This document shows, piece by piece, positions 44,732-55,903 of a DNA stretch of 64,000 nt. A program made the position numbers and the translations under genes. This DNA is from Anthoceros angustus. Its lineage: Eukaryota > Streptophyta > Anthocerotopsida > Anthocerotales > Anthocerotaceae. The notes beneath the pieces were generated by a model. The model worked only from the letters and a program-made list of their open reading frames with translations. It did not search any database and was not told where the DNA came from. The DNA lies in assembly GCA_010909165.1 (NCBI GenBank), contig VJWM01000016.1, positions 496,001 to 560,000 on the forward strand. The letters are read 5' to 3'. Position 1 is the first letter of the stretch; each line of letters starts with the position of its first letter.

Positions 44732-46123
44732 CGTAAAGGGAGGGTCTGCTGCAAAATATACATGGGCTTGCTTTGTTCTTAGTCCACAGTGGTCACTTTT
44801 TGTCAAGGCTTGTAGACATGTGTAGGATCTTGTGGATGGGCAGTATTAATGTGCAGGCATCCATAATTGGCATAGATGTGAATCCTTGCACTTTTGACAA
44901 TCATGTTACTTGTGGGAGAATGCACTGGTTTTTGTGGGTCCTGTGAAGCAATTCTCCGTTTGTAGTTCTTAGCGTTGGGAAGCTACCGGTTGTAATTGCT
45001 CAATGCGAGCAAACCCACTTGCGAGAAAAGAGGGCCTCGGATGGTCTGAAACAATGCCTCGAGCGATCCAGCGATTCAATGCTCGTGGTACGGACACATA
45101 TGCAATTCAATGACACGATTAGTTTAATAACACGGCCATGTAGACATTTTGTGGACAGAACACACAACAAAACATAGAATCGTTTAACTATTGCTCGTCC
45201 ACATTCTAATGCCTGCTTTTCTTTGGAGACTGCTTTCCTAAAACCGTGGCTATGTGTAGTTGGTTCTCCAACTGCATCTGTTGTTTCTTCATATCATGCT
45301 CTAATAGAAGTGTTTGCATCTTCACAGAGTTTTCCATTTTGGCGACCTCAATTCGATAGGCGAGCAAAAGCGCTAACCAGCGATGTCCTTGCCCAATCCG
45401 GTGAAGACCTCCGCTTCACTTTTCTGCATCATTATACCCTCTTGAGCTTCTTTGGTCACTATCGTATACATAGTTGAGGATCACGAGGCTCAGTATGTCC
45501 CCATGGCCATGTGCTCTGCCATTCAACGTGAAAAAAGACCACACACAAGACTGCACGAGGTTAGCAATCTCCACTTACAACAAAGGCCTACCCAACCACA
45601 CAAGAAGGACTCATCTCAGTTTGGCAGACACACATCAAACAGACCAAGTTGGCAGCGAGACAAGCACTTCAAGTTAGGCAGGCACTCAAAATTGGCAGCC
45701 ACCTCAAGTTAGGCAGGCACACCAAATTGGCAGCCACCTCAAGTTAGTGGACACCTTTCGGGTGGCGAGCACATAAGATTGTGCAGGCACATATGCTTAG
45801 AGGCGTGGTACTCAAAATTGGCAGCCACCTCAAGTTAGGCGGGCACATAAGATTGTGCGAGCACATAAGATTGTGCAGAGCACATATGCTTGGAGGCGTG
45901 ACAGGCACTCAAAATTGGCAGCCACCTCAAGTTAAGCAAGCACACCAAATTGGCAGCCACCTCAAGTTAGGCAGGCACACCAAATTGGCAGCCACCTCAA
46001 GTTAGGCAGGCACACACACTCAGAATTGGCAGGCACATAAGATTGTGGAGAGTGCTTGGAGGCGTGACAGCACGGCTGGCACCTCTGCCAGGCATAAAAA
46101 CTTTGCATCGTACAGAAGCTCTG

Positions 46124-46950
46124 TTACCTAGAGCCAGGAATCAGTGGTGGAGGTGCTCTGCTTGCACCCACACCATCCACAGGTGTGCCATCTAGTGTCG
46201 TGGATGTGCGAGCCAGCCGAGACGGAAGGAACTTGTTGCCGACCTCGGGTGGCGCCCTCAATCTATCACATCGCGTGTCCTCCTCGCTTGAGTCCCCTGC
46301 CGAAGCATGCGGATCGGTGCCTTCGTCAACCCGACCACCTCCATGATGTGCGTGCTGGCGGTGGAAGGCTTGGCATATGGGGCCACTGATCTCGGACCTT
46401 CTTCCATGGCGCTTGCGTGCCTTGGCCCGTTCCATTCGATGCAAGTAGTGTGCGGCCAAGGTGACTAGTGACTTTTCATCGTTGACAAATGGTGATACTC
46501 ACCTCCGGAGGTGCCTGGGCCAGCTTGCCTAATCCGGCTTGAAGATTCCATGTCCCTCCCCACACCAACCACTCCTCCCAAGTGCGCGCTTCCATTGCAT
46601 ACAAGAGCGAAGTCCGCAAATCAGTCTCCACAAAGGACAAAGGCGGGCTAGCTTGCGTGGTCTGAAGTGCTTGCCGGCTTTAAATTGCCAATCGGAGGCC
46701 ACTCGTGTGCATAAGGCCACGAAGGTGGGTGACATGATTACTTTTGTAACATGCCCAAGTGTAAGGAAAGCAAGGCCTTGTCCGCAGCACCGCGGATACC
46801 GGCGGTGGAGCAGGATACCCGGGCGGTGCAGGATACCCGGGTTTTCTACACCGAGACTCAGGTCGTGCAGGGGGACACCCACCTTGTGCATGATGATGAA
46901 ACTCGGCATCAAGAATGACACACGCTTGCGGACGAACACGCAACACCAGA
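46124..46950 (-). pseudogene. fragment of the trihelix-like gene, block C1
   Basis: A minus-strand frame gives AAHYLHRMERAKARKRHGRR, a basic helical tail, followed downstream in another frame by AMEARTWEEWLVWGGTWNLQ near 46,535-46,610. The same pieces recur at 49,780-50,050. They may be C-terminal parts of the trihelix-like gene, but the connection is only by proximity and strand. Confidence 0.3.
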
Positions 46951-47672
46951 ACTTGTGCCCGTCGTGGAAGTGACCACGGATGCGAACTAGATGAGGTGGA
47001 GGTGCCCGGCAAGGATGGGAGGGGCGTGACCATTATGGCGGTGGCTTTGCGGTGGTATGGATGTGGCCACTTGTCTTTGGTGTTCCAATGGCGATTCTCT
47101 GGTGAAGCGGCCACTATGTGTCGAGCCACCGGTAAGTGGCTGTCATTCATAAGGATGCGGAGAAATCGCCACTTCAAGTTAAGCGGGCACTCAAAATTGG
47201 CAGCCACCTCAAGTTAAGCAAGCACACCAAATTGGCAGCCACCTCAAGTTGGCGAGACACTTTCGGGTGGCGAGCACATAAGATTGTGCGAGCACATATG
47301 CTTAGAGGCGTGGTACTCAAAATTGGCAGCCACCTCAAGTTAGGGTCAGGCACATAAGATTGTGCGAGCACATATGCTTGGGCGTGGCGGCACTCAAAAT
47401 TGGCAGCCACCTCAAGTTAAGCAAGCACCAAATTGGGCACCTCAAGTTAGGCGGGCACACCAAATTGGCAGCCACCTCAAGTTAGCGACACACACACTCG
47501 AGTGGCGGGCACATAAGATTGTGGAGAGTGCTTGGGCGTGGCAGCAGGTGGCACCTCCCCGCGAACATAAAAACTTTGCATCGTCTGAGCTCTGTTACCT
47601 AGAGCCGAGGGAATCGGTGGTGGAGGTGCTGCGCACCCACACCATCCACAGGTGTGCCATCTAGTGTGTGCG

Positions 47673-48080
47673 TCATGCTCCATCTTGGTTTGTGAAGTCG
47701 ATCGAAGGTGGCTTTGCCGGATCCTGTGCGTTTGGAATTCCAGCGAACTTGGGATTGCCCTCACAAAGGGCAGCCATCGCCTCGTAGTGCATCCAGTAGA
47801 GTTCACTTGGCACAGCTTGTCTTGGACTCCTTCTCCTTCCTGTATTTTTCTTCAAATTCTCCGACACTGCTTACACTTTTTTAAGCCAACAATCTTGAGC
47901 TACTCACATCTTTAGAGATTTGTGTCCAATGTCTAGTTGCCAGGTTGCCGCGCTTGAGGTGGACCACTTGCATCTCGATATATGCCTCGATTAAAGTCAC
48001 AGTTGCTTCTTCAGTCCAAGTGATGACCTCCGAACGTTTTCCTGCGGCGTCTGCATATTCCCTAGCACTCCCGGACATCA
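47673..48080 (-). pseudogene. trihelix/MYB-SANT-like DNA-binding gene fragment
   Basis: The minus-strand frame reads KRSEVITWTEEATVTLIEAY, then EMQVVHLKRGNLATRHWTQI and SKDVSS, which fits the N-terminal tryptophan-containing helices of plant trihelix (MYB/SANT-like) domains, where W..E.T..LIE and L.RGNL...W..I are conserved. Further on, another frame has EFEEKYRKEKESK and YWMHYEAMAALCEGNPKFAG, resembling the later part of the domain (the YK.EK region, then a W..Y..M..L segment). Either a trihelix transcription factor or the DNA-binding ORF of a PIF/Harbinger element is possible. The latter is favoured by the Harbinger fragment at 42 kb. Confidence 0.55.
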
Positions 48081-49439
48081 TCATCCGAATCTTGCTCCAT
48101 ATTTTACTGTCTGCGGCGAGCGACTCCTCTGTACTTATTGGTGAAGATATGCACGGCTTCCTCCATTGTTCGAGAGGCCATGCACCAAAAAGGCAAGGCC
48201 TTGTCCATGACCCAGCCGGATACCGGCGGTGGAGCAGGATACCCGAGCGGTGCGAGGATACCGGGTTTTCTACAAAGAGACTCGGGTCGTGCGGGGGACA
48301 CCACCTTGTGCATGATGATGAAACTCTAGCTGTGAAGAATGACACACATGCGAGCGAACCGCAACTGTAGAACTTGTGCCGTCGTATGGGTGACCACGGA
48401 TGCGAACTCAAAGATGCGGTGGAGGTGCCCGGCAAGGATGGGAGGCGTGACCATTATGGCGGTTAACTGCGAGTGGTATGGATGTGGCCACTTGTCTTTG
48501 GTGTTCCAATGGCGATTCTCTGGTGAAGCGGCCACTATGTGTCGAGCCACCGGTAAGTGGCTGTCATTCATAAGGATGCGGAGAAATCGCCACTTCAAGC
48601 ATCGCCGACCGAAGTGGTGGAGGTATCCGTGACGACGCCGCCTTGCGTAGAAAAGGCAAGTCGGAGGCAACTCGGAACTTGAAACCGGAAGGTGCCTCAA
48701 TTCCGGAGACAGGCGTCCCAAGAAAGCTTCACAAAGAGATCCAGTGATGGGGTGGTGAGATTTTTGCAGCAGGTGTTGTGAAAGGTTACTACTATGAGCG
48801 GTGCCTCGACAAAAGTGCCTACCATATCGGATTCAGGCCACGTGGTGACCCATAATGCTTGAAGTCGACCATCCGATCACAAAGTTTCCAATGGTAGCTG
48901 CCAATGAGAAGAACAAGAACACTCTGCAGCTTTACTGGCTCTCTGCTGGATATAGAACATGGTTGGATCAAGTTGTGGCGACATAGCGTAAAGGGAGGGG
49001 TCCTGCTGCAAAATATACATGGGCTTGCTTTGTTCTTAGTCCGGTGGTCACTTTTTGTCAAGGCTTGTAGACATGTGTAGGATGTGGATGGATGATTAAT
49101 GTGCAAGCATCCATAATTGGCATAGATGTGAATCCTTGCACTTTTGACAATCATGTTACTTGTGGGAGAATGCACTGGTTTTTGTGGGTCCTGTGAAGCA
49201 ATTCTCCGTTTGTAGTTCTTAGCAACGTTGGGAGGAAGCTACCGGTTGTAATTGCTCAATTACGAGCAAACCCGACACACTTGCGAGAAAAGAGGGCCTC
49301 GGATGGTCTCGAAAACAATGCCTCGAGTCGATCCGATTCAATGCTCGTGGCACACACATATGCAATTCCAATGACACCAGATTAGTTTAATGACACACGG
49401 CCATGTAGACATTTTGTGGGACAGAACACACAACAAAGA

Positions 49440-50170
49440 TCGCTCAGAACCAGCTTTAACATGAAACCAAAGATCCAAAATATGCCACACCACCGATTTC
49501 ACATCGCCACCCTCGTGGCCCAAAGTCGATGTAATGTACAATGCCACAAAATAAGCATCAAGGGATCGCTCCGCCATCCACCCATTGTCACACAACCTAT
49601 CTAGTGTCGTGGATGTGCGAGCTAGCCAGACGGAAGGAACTTGTTGCCCGACCTCGGGTGGCGCCCTCAATCTATCACATCGCTGTCCTCCTCGCTTGAG
49701 TCCCCAAACTGCAGATCGGTGCCTTGCCACAACCCGACCACCTCCATGATGTGCGGCGTGCAAGTGGGCTTGGCATATGGGGCCACACGATCTCGGACCT
49801 TCTTCCGATGGCGCTTGCGTGCCTTGGCCCGTTCCATTCGATGCAAGTAGTGTGGCCAAGGTGACTAGTGACTTTTCATTGACAAATGGTGATACTCACC
49901 TCCGCGAAGAGGGTGCCTGGGCCAGCTTGCCTAATCCGGCTTGAAGATTCCATGTCCCTCCCCACACCAACCACTCCTCCCAAGTGCGCCGCCATTGCAT
50001 ACAAGAGCGAAGTCCGCAACTGATCTCCACAAAGGACAAAGGCGGGCTAGCTTGCGTGGTCTCTGAAGTGCTTGCCGGCTTTAAATTGCCAATGCCGGAG
50101 GCCACTCGTGTGCATAAGGCCACGAAAGGGTGGGTGACATGATTACTACTAAACATGCCCAAGTGTAAGG
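49440..50170. repeat. duplicated block C2 with unidentified minus ORF
   Basis: 49,597-50,165 repeats 46,190-46,760. The preceding unique part holds a minus-strand frame AERSLDAYFVALYITSTLGH and VVWHILDLWFHVKAG, plausibly coding but unassigned. Confidence 0.45.
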
Positions 50171-51290
50171 AAAGCAAGGCCTGGATGGCCAATCACGATA
50201 GATTTTGAAAATTCGACCTCGATCCTTTCAATTTTGTCGAACCATAGGGGACCAAAGATTTGAGGCCAACGTGACCAAGAGTCCGACATGACAAAGAGTG
50301 CATGGAGTGCTTTGTTTGCAATGATTGAAAATGGGAAAACTAGGGCCATTTACCCGAGATAAAGAATTTCACAATCAAGCCGATAACAAAGAAGTCAGGA
50401 AGCAATGTCTCAAACACATCCACAAAGTTCTTAACGCTTCATGCTTGCTATAGCCCACTACAACTTCTCGAAGGTTGCTACTGCCTTCAAGGACAACACA
50501 TGAACTTGAAACCACCGGGGTGGTATCGCTTACCACCCGCTGGCCCTCTTTCAGTTTTCAAACCTATTTGTTATTGCCGTTAGAACCTTCAACATGTGGA
50601 CAATCAACCTCTTGCTGGTCGAGTTGCGCCCAAGTCACCCAGCCTCCCGAGTCATAAAGATTGTCTCAGTTTAGGCGGATCTGACCAATGTTTGAATTTT
50701 GTCCAGAACTCCTTTTGCACCTTGAAGCTCGAAGCTACCTTGAATGTCATGCTCCAACTTGAATTTGCACATAGCTTGGTGCGGCTTATGCGTCCGACAC
50801 CCACTCGGCCTCGAAGCACTCTCGGATCCCAGCCGGCCCCGGCCGCCTTGCAAATTCTAACGTGCCTTCATTAGCATTCCTACATCCAGCAGATACCCCA
50901 ACTCCCAAGTCGGATCGTGCTTTGAAAGATCCAAAGGATACAAGCTTGACATTCCAACCGGAGCGGAATCACAACATGCACTGCCCGTGCGGTCCTTACA
51001 CCGGCGTTGCTCATCAAGCACAAGCGTGAGCGGTGAATCAGCATCCTCCTCACATTCAACGTCTTGATGCAGGCGGAAGGTGAGTAGACACTTCTGGCGG
51101 TGGCATGGGCTCCCTCCGAACTCCCGAGTTTGGTTTGCCATGGACCCTCCACGCCCCGGCCCCGGTGTGAATGAAGAGTCCACATCACGCAACACCGCAC
51201 TAACAACGCGCGCACTAACCACTGTCCGTCAAAATAAGCGGTAAGAAGGATTGTGAAAGCGGCACGTCTGGAGTAACCTAACAAGCGGGC
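50170..51290. other. unassigned sequence with minus-strand ORFs
   Basis: Minus-strand frames contain NLREVVVGYSKHEALRTLW near 50,430-50,490, ALHALFVMSDSWSRWPQIFG near 50,250-50,310 and DLSKHDPTWELGYLLDVG near 50,880-50,940. They look like real but decayed coding sequence. I cannot name the family. Confidence 0.3.
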
Positions 51291-51294
51291 GAGT

Positions 51295-51860
51295 AACCTA
51301 ACCATCCCCACATCCCACATCACATCCCACATCACACATCCCCACATCCCACATCCCATCCCCACATCCCACATCCATCCCCACATCCCATCCCCCACAT
51401 CCCACATCCCCATCATCCCATCCCCACATCCCATCCCCACATCCCATCCCATCCCCACATCCCACATCCCCACATCCCATCCCCACATCCCCACATCCCA
51501 TCCCATCCCCACATCCCATCCCATCCCATCCCATCCCATCCCCACATCCCACATCCCACATCCCATCCCCACATCCCCACATCCCACATCCCACATCCCA
51601 TCCCCACATCCCATCCCATCCCCACATCCCATCCCCACATCCCACATCCACATCATCCCCACATCATCCCCACATCCCATCCCCACATCCCCACATCCCA
51701 TCCCCACATACCCATACCCACATACCCACATACCCACATACCCACATACCCACATACACATCCCACATCCCACATCCCATCCCACATACCCACATCCCAC
51801 ATCCCCACATCCACATCATCCCCACATACCCACATACCCACATACCCACATACCCAGTAG
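51295..51860. repeat. (CATCCC)n-type minisatellite, about 560 bp
   Basis: Irregular tandem units of ccccacatcccat and cccacatccc fill 51,300-51,700, then shift to cccacatac units to 51,853. Unit length wavers between 5 and 8 bases. Long WDVGMG-type ORFs on the minus strand are products of the repeat. The strand asymmetry is extreme: essentially no G on the plus strand. Confidence 0.97.
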
Positions 51861-51949
51861 TTTTGAGCTAGCTCCCACTCGCATCTATTAGGGCGAACAT
51901 ATATAAAGCGACGTTATAGCACGAATTTGGGTCACAAGTCTTGAGCCAA

Positions 51950-53840
51950 AAACATTTTTGCGGTGACCTTGCAAAGCCTATAGTGTGACAACATAGTCTA
52001 GTAAACTCGGCACCCGAAGCGTGTGACAACATAGCATCCATGCGGCCCGGAACAATGTGAAAATAGAAACCTCGGGGCACGCGCTTGCATTAATTTGTTC
52101 TCACCTCGCGGTCTGTTGATCAATCGGGTTGTGCTCATCTCAAGACCACAGTTGATCATGAACCACCATACTACGACTTCCATGGTAAGAGTACTCACCT
52201 TCCTCGGATGCTTTCATAGACATAGGCGGTGACTTGTTCACAGGCTTGATTGGTTAGCCTATATATGGACTTCTCCATTGCCCATGTGGTGCCATTGTGA
52301 ACTTGCATGTCGAACAATTTGAGTGGCAAAATGCATTCCTCGGATCCCAAGGCAAGCTATACGAGACTCGGGCAAATGCTTTTCCAACATATAGTATTGT
52401 CCAACAACCACCTCCTCGCACGGAATTCTCTTTTACTCCAAGGGCAATCGAGACTCCAATAACGTGTGCTTGGCCTTAGTGCAAGTCAACGTAAAAATCC
52501 AGCCCTTCATGCGAGTGCAAGACAAGGAAGTTATCTCCAACTTCCAAGATATACGCCATCTACGAGACATCATCAACATCATCATCCTCATGCTTCAATT
52601 GTTGGAAGTGCATGATCGGCAATCATCGGTCTGCGAGGACTTGCTGGTCAACGCTTGTCGTGTTTATGCGGGGCCAGCCGGCATGAGGTGTGATTCGCAC
52701 TAACCTCAAAAGCCGCATGAGGCACCATTTCACGCGAATGGTTGCTCTCCATACACTACAGAAACATGCAAGGCTCCGCATTCGCAATTGCGTGGTCATG
52801 CATGTCACAACCATCTGTGCATTTGCTTGGATCGGTATGGGGTCACAACCAAATTTGTTTGACGGTTTACCTCTGTCTTTCCAATGAGCCAAAAACATTT
52901 TGTAGCGCCGCACCTTGCAAAGCCTATAGTGTGACAACATAGTGTACTCGGCACCCGAAGCAGTGACAACAACATCGATAGCGGCCCGGAACAATGTGAA
53001 AATAGCAACATCGGGGCACGACAGCTTGCATTAATTTGTTCTCCTGCACGCAGTACAGTGTGTTGATCGAATCAGGTTATGCTCATCTCAAGACCACAGA
53101 TTGATCATGAACCACCATAACTACAGCTTCCATGGTAAGAGTACTCACCTTCCTCAGATGCTTTCATAGACATAGGCAGTGACTTGTTCCTGGGCTTCGG
53201 TGGTTAGCCTATATAGCTGGACTTCTCCATCGTGCCCATGTGGTGCCATTGTGAACTTGCATGTCGAACAATTTGGTGGCAAAATGCATTCCTCGGATCC
53301 CAAGGCAAGCTATACGAGACTCGGGCAAATGCTTTTCCAACATATAGTATTGTCCAACAACCACCTCCTCCCACGAATTCTCTTTTACTCCAAGGGCAAT
53401 ACGAGACTCCAATAACGTGTGCTTGGCCTTAGTGCAAGTCAGGTAAAAATCCAGCCCTTCATCTGCGAGTGGGCGAGACAAGGAAGTTATCTCCAACTTC
53501 CAAGATATACGCCATCTACGAGACATCAACATCATCATCCTCATTTGCTTCAATTGTTGGAAGTGCATGATCGGCAATCATCGGTCGAGGACTTGCTGGT
53601 CAACGCTTGTCGTGTTTATGCGGGGCCGGCACATAGGAGGTGTGATTCGCACTAACCTCAAAAGCCCGGCATGAGGCACCATTTCACCAGAATGGTTGCT
53701 CTCCATACACTCTGCGAAACATGCAAGGCTCCGCATTCGCAGTGCGTGGGGTCATGCATGTCACAACCATCTGTGCATTTGCTTGGATCGGTATGGGGTC
53801 ACAACCAAATTTGTTTGGTTTACCTCTGTCTTTCCAATGA
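51950..53840. repeat. tandem duplication of about 0.94 kb
   Basis: agccaaaaacattt at 51,950 starts a unit repeated from 52,887, and the same phrase begins a third, unmatched stretch at 53,838. Landmarks such as tcacaaccaaatttgttt and cattcctcggatcccaaggc occur once per unit. The copies are co-linear over their length, with differences such as ggcggtg versus ggcagtg. Confidence 0.93.
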
Positions 53841-55150
53841 GCCAAAAACGCATGATCAGCACTTGCATAAGTGTGCACCAGAGATGTTTCTTTGTGGGTA
53901 CTCCACCACATGCAGCATTTTCCATCCCCGTGATGAGGACGACTGCGGCACGCTTCAAGATGGCACTGCACCATCGTGCTCCCCTTCCGTGCCCACTTCC
54001 AAAATAAGACCAAAGCATGTTGCACCCACATGATGCTAGGATACCGAGCAATGAAGTAGCTAGGTCGACACGCTTTGAATTGGCTAGCCGCCCCATCCGA
54101 CCAGCACGGTGTTCTCGAGGTTGAGGAATCCCATCACGCATCCTTTTAGCAAGTGTTGCACAAATAGAGTGTCATGGACCATGTCATCGCTAATATAAAA
54201 GTGATAGTACTTCTCAATTGATGCGGTCCTCTCCATCACAGGCCATTGCGCTGTAAAAACCAACACCAAAATAGTAACTTACGCGATTGCATGGATTGAA
54301 TCTCATTGGACCCCAAATGCATAGTTAAGCAAAATCGATCACGAAACCACAACATCCGTGGGAACCATTCGAGACAATGTCGAACTCTATCCCGCCACCT
54401 GGATGTAATCATGAAACAGAAACTCCTTCAGCCTTACCTTTAGATACTCCACAAACACGGAAGGATGTGTTTCCCTAAACACTAGTTTGATCCTTTTCTT
54501 GTCGTTGCGATCAGCATCCTTTCCGACTACCTGATATTGAAAACAGCGCCACTTAAGAGCAGCATTTGCCTGAATATCCAAACATGTCTCTAAAGGGCAG
54601 AAGGGAAGTGTGTTGACACCACACGTGTCATATGTTCCTAGCAAGCATGCGGGGAATGCCAGCATCCTCACCCTTTGCACAAAGAACACGCTCACATAGT
54701 GTCTGGCGAAGCCAAACAAGTGGGCGTTACAATGAAGCTCTTGAGCCAAAGGATGAGCACACACAGCGAACAATGACAGCCAGGGTGAACCACAGGCTGC
54801 CCGGAGGTTATTGAAGGCATCTTTAAGGAATGCCATTTCCACATGATGCAAGCGGGATTGCGCTCTTGCAAGCTCTTAACAAAGAACGGCTTCAACTTCT
54901 CGAATGACCGTTGCCCAACTTGTATTTCCGGGTGTTCTTGGCGAGCGAAGGTAGAACTCTCCGCACATGTCACGAAGAACACACTAATCGACCTAAGAAA
55001 CCTCAATAAAAGCAACACCAAACCCACAATGGAGGCCACATGGAGTCGCCAGATCATATGTGTGCATAGGACATTGGGGTCAAACATGCAAGCTTGGGTC
55101 CCAGCTGACGTAACCACGAAGCACAACAATAACACAAACATGTAACACAC
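53684..55150 (-). pseudogene. decayed transposon-type gene (FxxLKPFFV / HVE family)
   Basis: Reading down the minus strand: QVGQRSFEKLKPFFVKSLQE then ERNPAC and HVEMAFLKDAFNNLRAAC (about 54,790-54,950), KLVFRETHPSVFVEYLKVRL and EFLFHDYIQVAGWRD (54,400-54,500), SNEIQSMQ (about 54,290), HFYISDDMVHDTLFVQH (about 54,160-54,210), and finally CNMLWSYFGSGHGRGA (about 53,990-54,030). I recall this motif order from multi-copy, unnamed genes of bryophyte, fern and algal genomes, usually regarded as transposon-borne. The identification is from memory and not from a search. Frameshifts and intron-like gaps break the frame. Confidence 0.45.
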
Positions 55151-55281
55151 TCAGTTCCAGCTGTCTCTATTTGGCAGCATAGCAGGGTCACCACTTAGTT
55201 GCCCAATAGGAAGTCACCCTACGGTTGTATGAGGAAGGGAAACACAAGCAGGTTAGAAGGACCCAAGACACGTCCTTCAGA

Positions 55282-55900
55282 TCAGCAACAACCTTCACAC
55301 AAATCTAAACCTAGCAAGCCAAACTTCACATTACGTCCTTGAGAAGAACAACCTACAATCAACACTTCAAACTCGGAAGTCGTACATACAGACATGTCCA
55401 GAAAGTCGTGATATGTTTGATGAACGTTTTCGGTGCTATTCGCAACCGCTTGGTATCTTTTGTGTTGGATGAAGGACGGGAAGCTGATTCCCAAAAGTGG
55501 ACGATGGTGGCCTTAACATGTGGCGAAAGGATGTCGATCTTGATCTCCTTCCATCACCCAACCGGATCATCACGAGGCATGCCCTCCGCCTTGTGCTTAG
55601 GGCTCGATGGATCCGCCTCCTGCGACTCCAATGTGGTGGGAAAGCGTAGCAACAAGGTGATTGTCTTGGAGATCTTGAGATAAAATGACGTTGAGCAGGT
55701 GTTCCTTGCTGCAAATGGTCTCCAACTTGAGCGCCTTCAAGTTTGTGCAAGCCTCGCACATTCTTCAACAACAATGCTCCTAGTTGGATCTCTTTTGCAT
55801 CCTTTGTAGCCCCGGCCTATACAACTTGAGAAGTGGTAGGTGACTAAACACCTCCAAGATGTCTCTCGACTTTACGCGTGTATGCGGTAAGGCATAAAAG
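55282..55900 (-). pseudogene. possible leucine-rich-repeat gene fragment
   Basis: Minus-strand frames give DILEVFSHLPLLKLYRPGLQ near 55,820-55,870 and ACTNLKALKLETICSKEHL near 55,700-55,760, which resemble leucine-rich-repeat segments (LxxLxxL spacing). The frames are interrupted by stops. An F-box/LRR or resistance-type gene remnant is possible; confidence is low. Confidence 0.25.
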
Positions 55901-55903
55901 CGA

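Larger units (their letters stand above)
42390..45170. repeat. large duplicated block, copy A
   Basis: From acatagaatcgtttaacta at 42,402 this block is repeated from 45,179, and its 42,880-45,170 portion is repeated again at 47,180-49,440. Landmarks shared between copies are the 35-bp minisatellite, the trihelix-like segment and the conserved ggttggatcaagttgtggcg near 44,706 and 48,961. Copy A has more frame disruptions than 47-49 kb. Confidence 0.85.
45165..49440. repeat. duplicated blocks B1, C1 and A2
   Basis: 45,165-46,190 repeats 42,390-43,370. 46,190-46,760 repeats 49,597-50,165. 46,770-47,180 repeats about 43,900-44,330. 47,180-49,440 repeats 42,880-45,170. The order suggests successive tandem duplication with unequal exchange between minisatellite arrays. 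Confidence 0.75.

Noticed and set aside
49338-49859. 173-aa minus ORF as a named gene
   Set aside because: Part of it (AYFVALYITSTLGH) looks genuine, but half of the ORF lies in duplicated block C with a different frame in the other copy. No family could be named.
50880-51800. 306-aa minus-strand ORF rich in Met-Trp-Asp-Val-Gly
   Set aside because: It is a translation of the CATCCC minisatellite. All frames of such an array stay open, and there is no protein-like composition outside the repeat.
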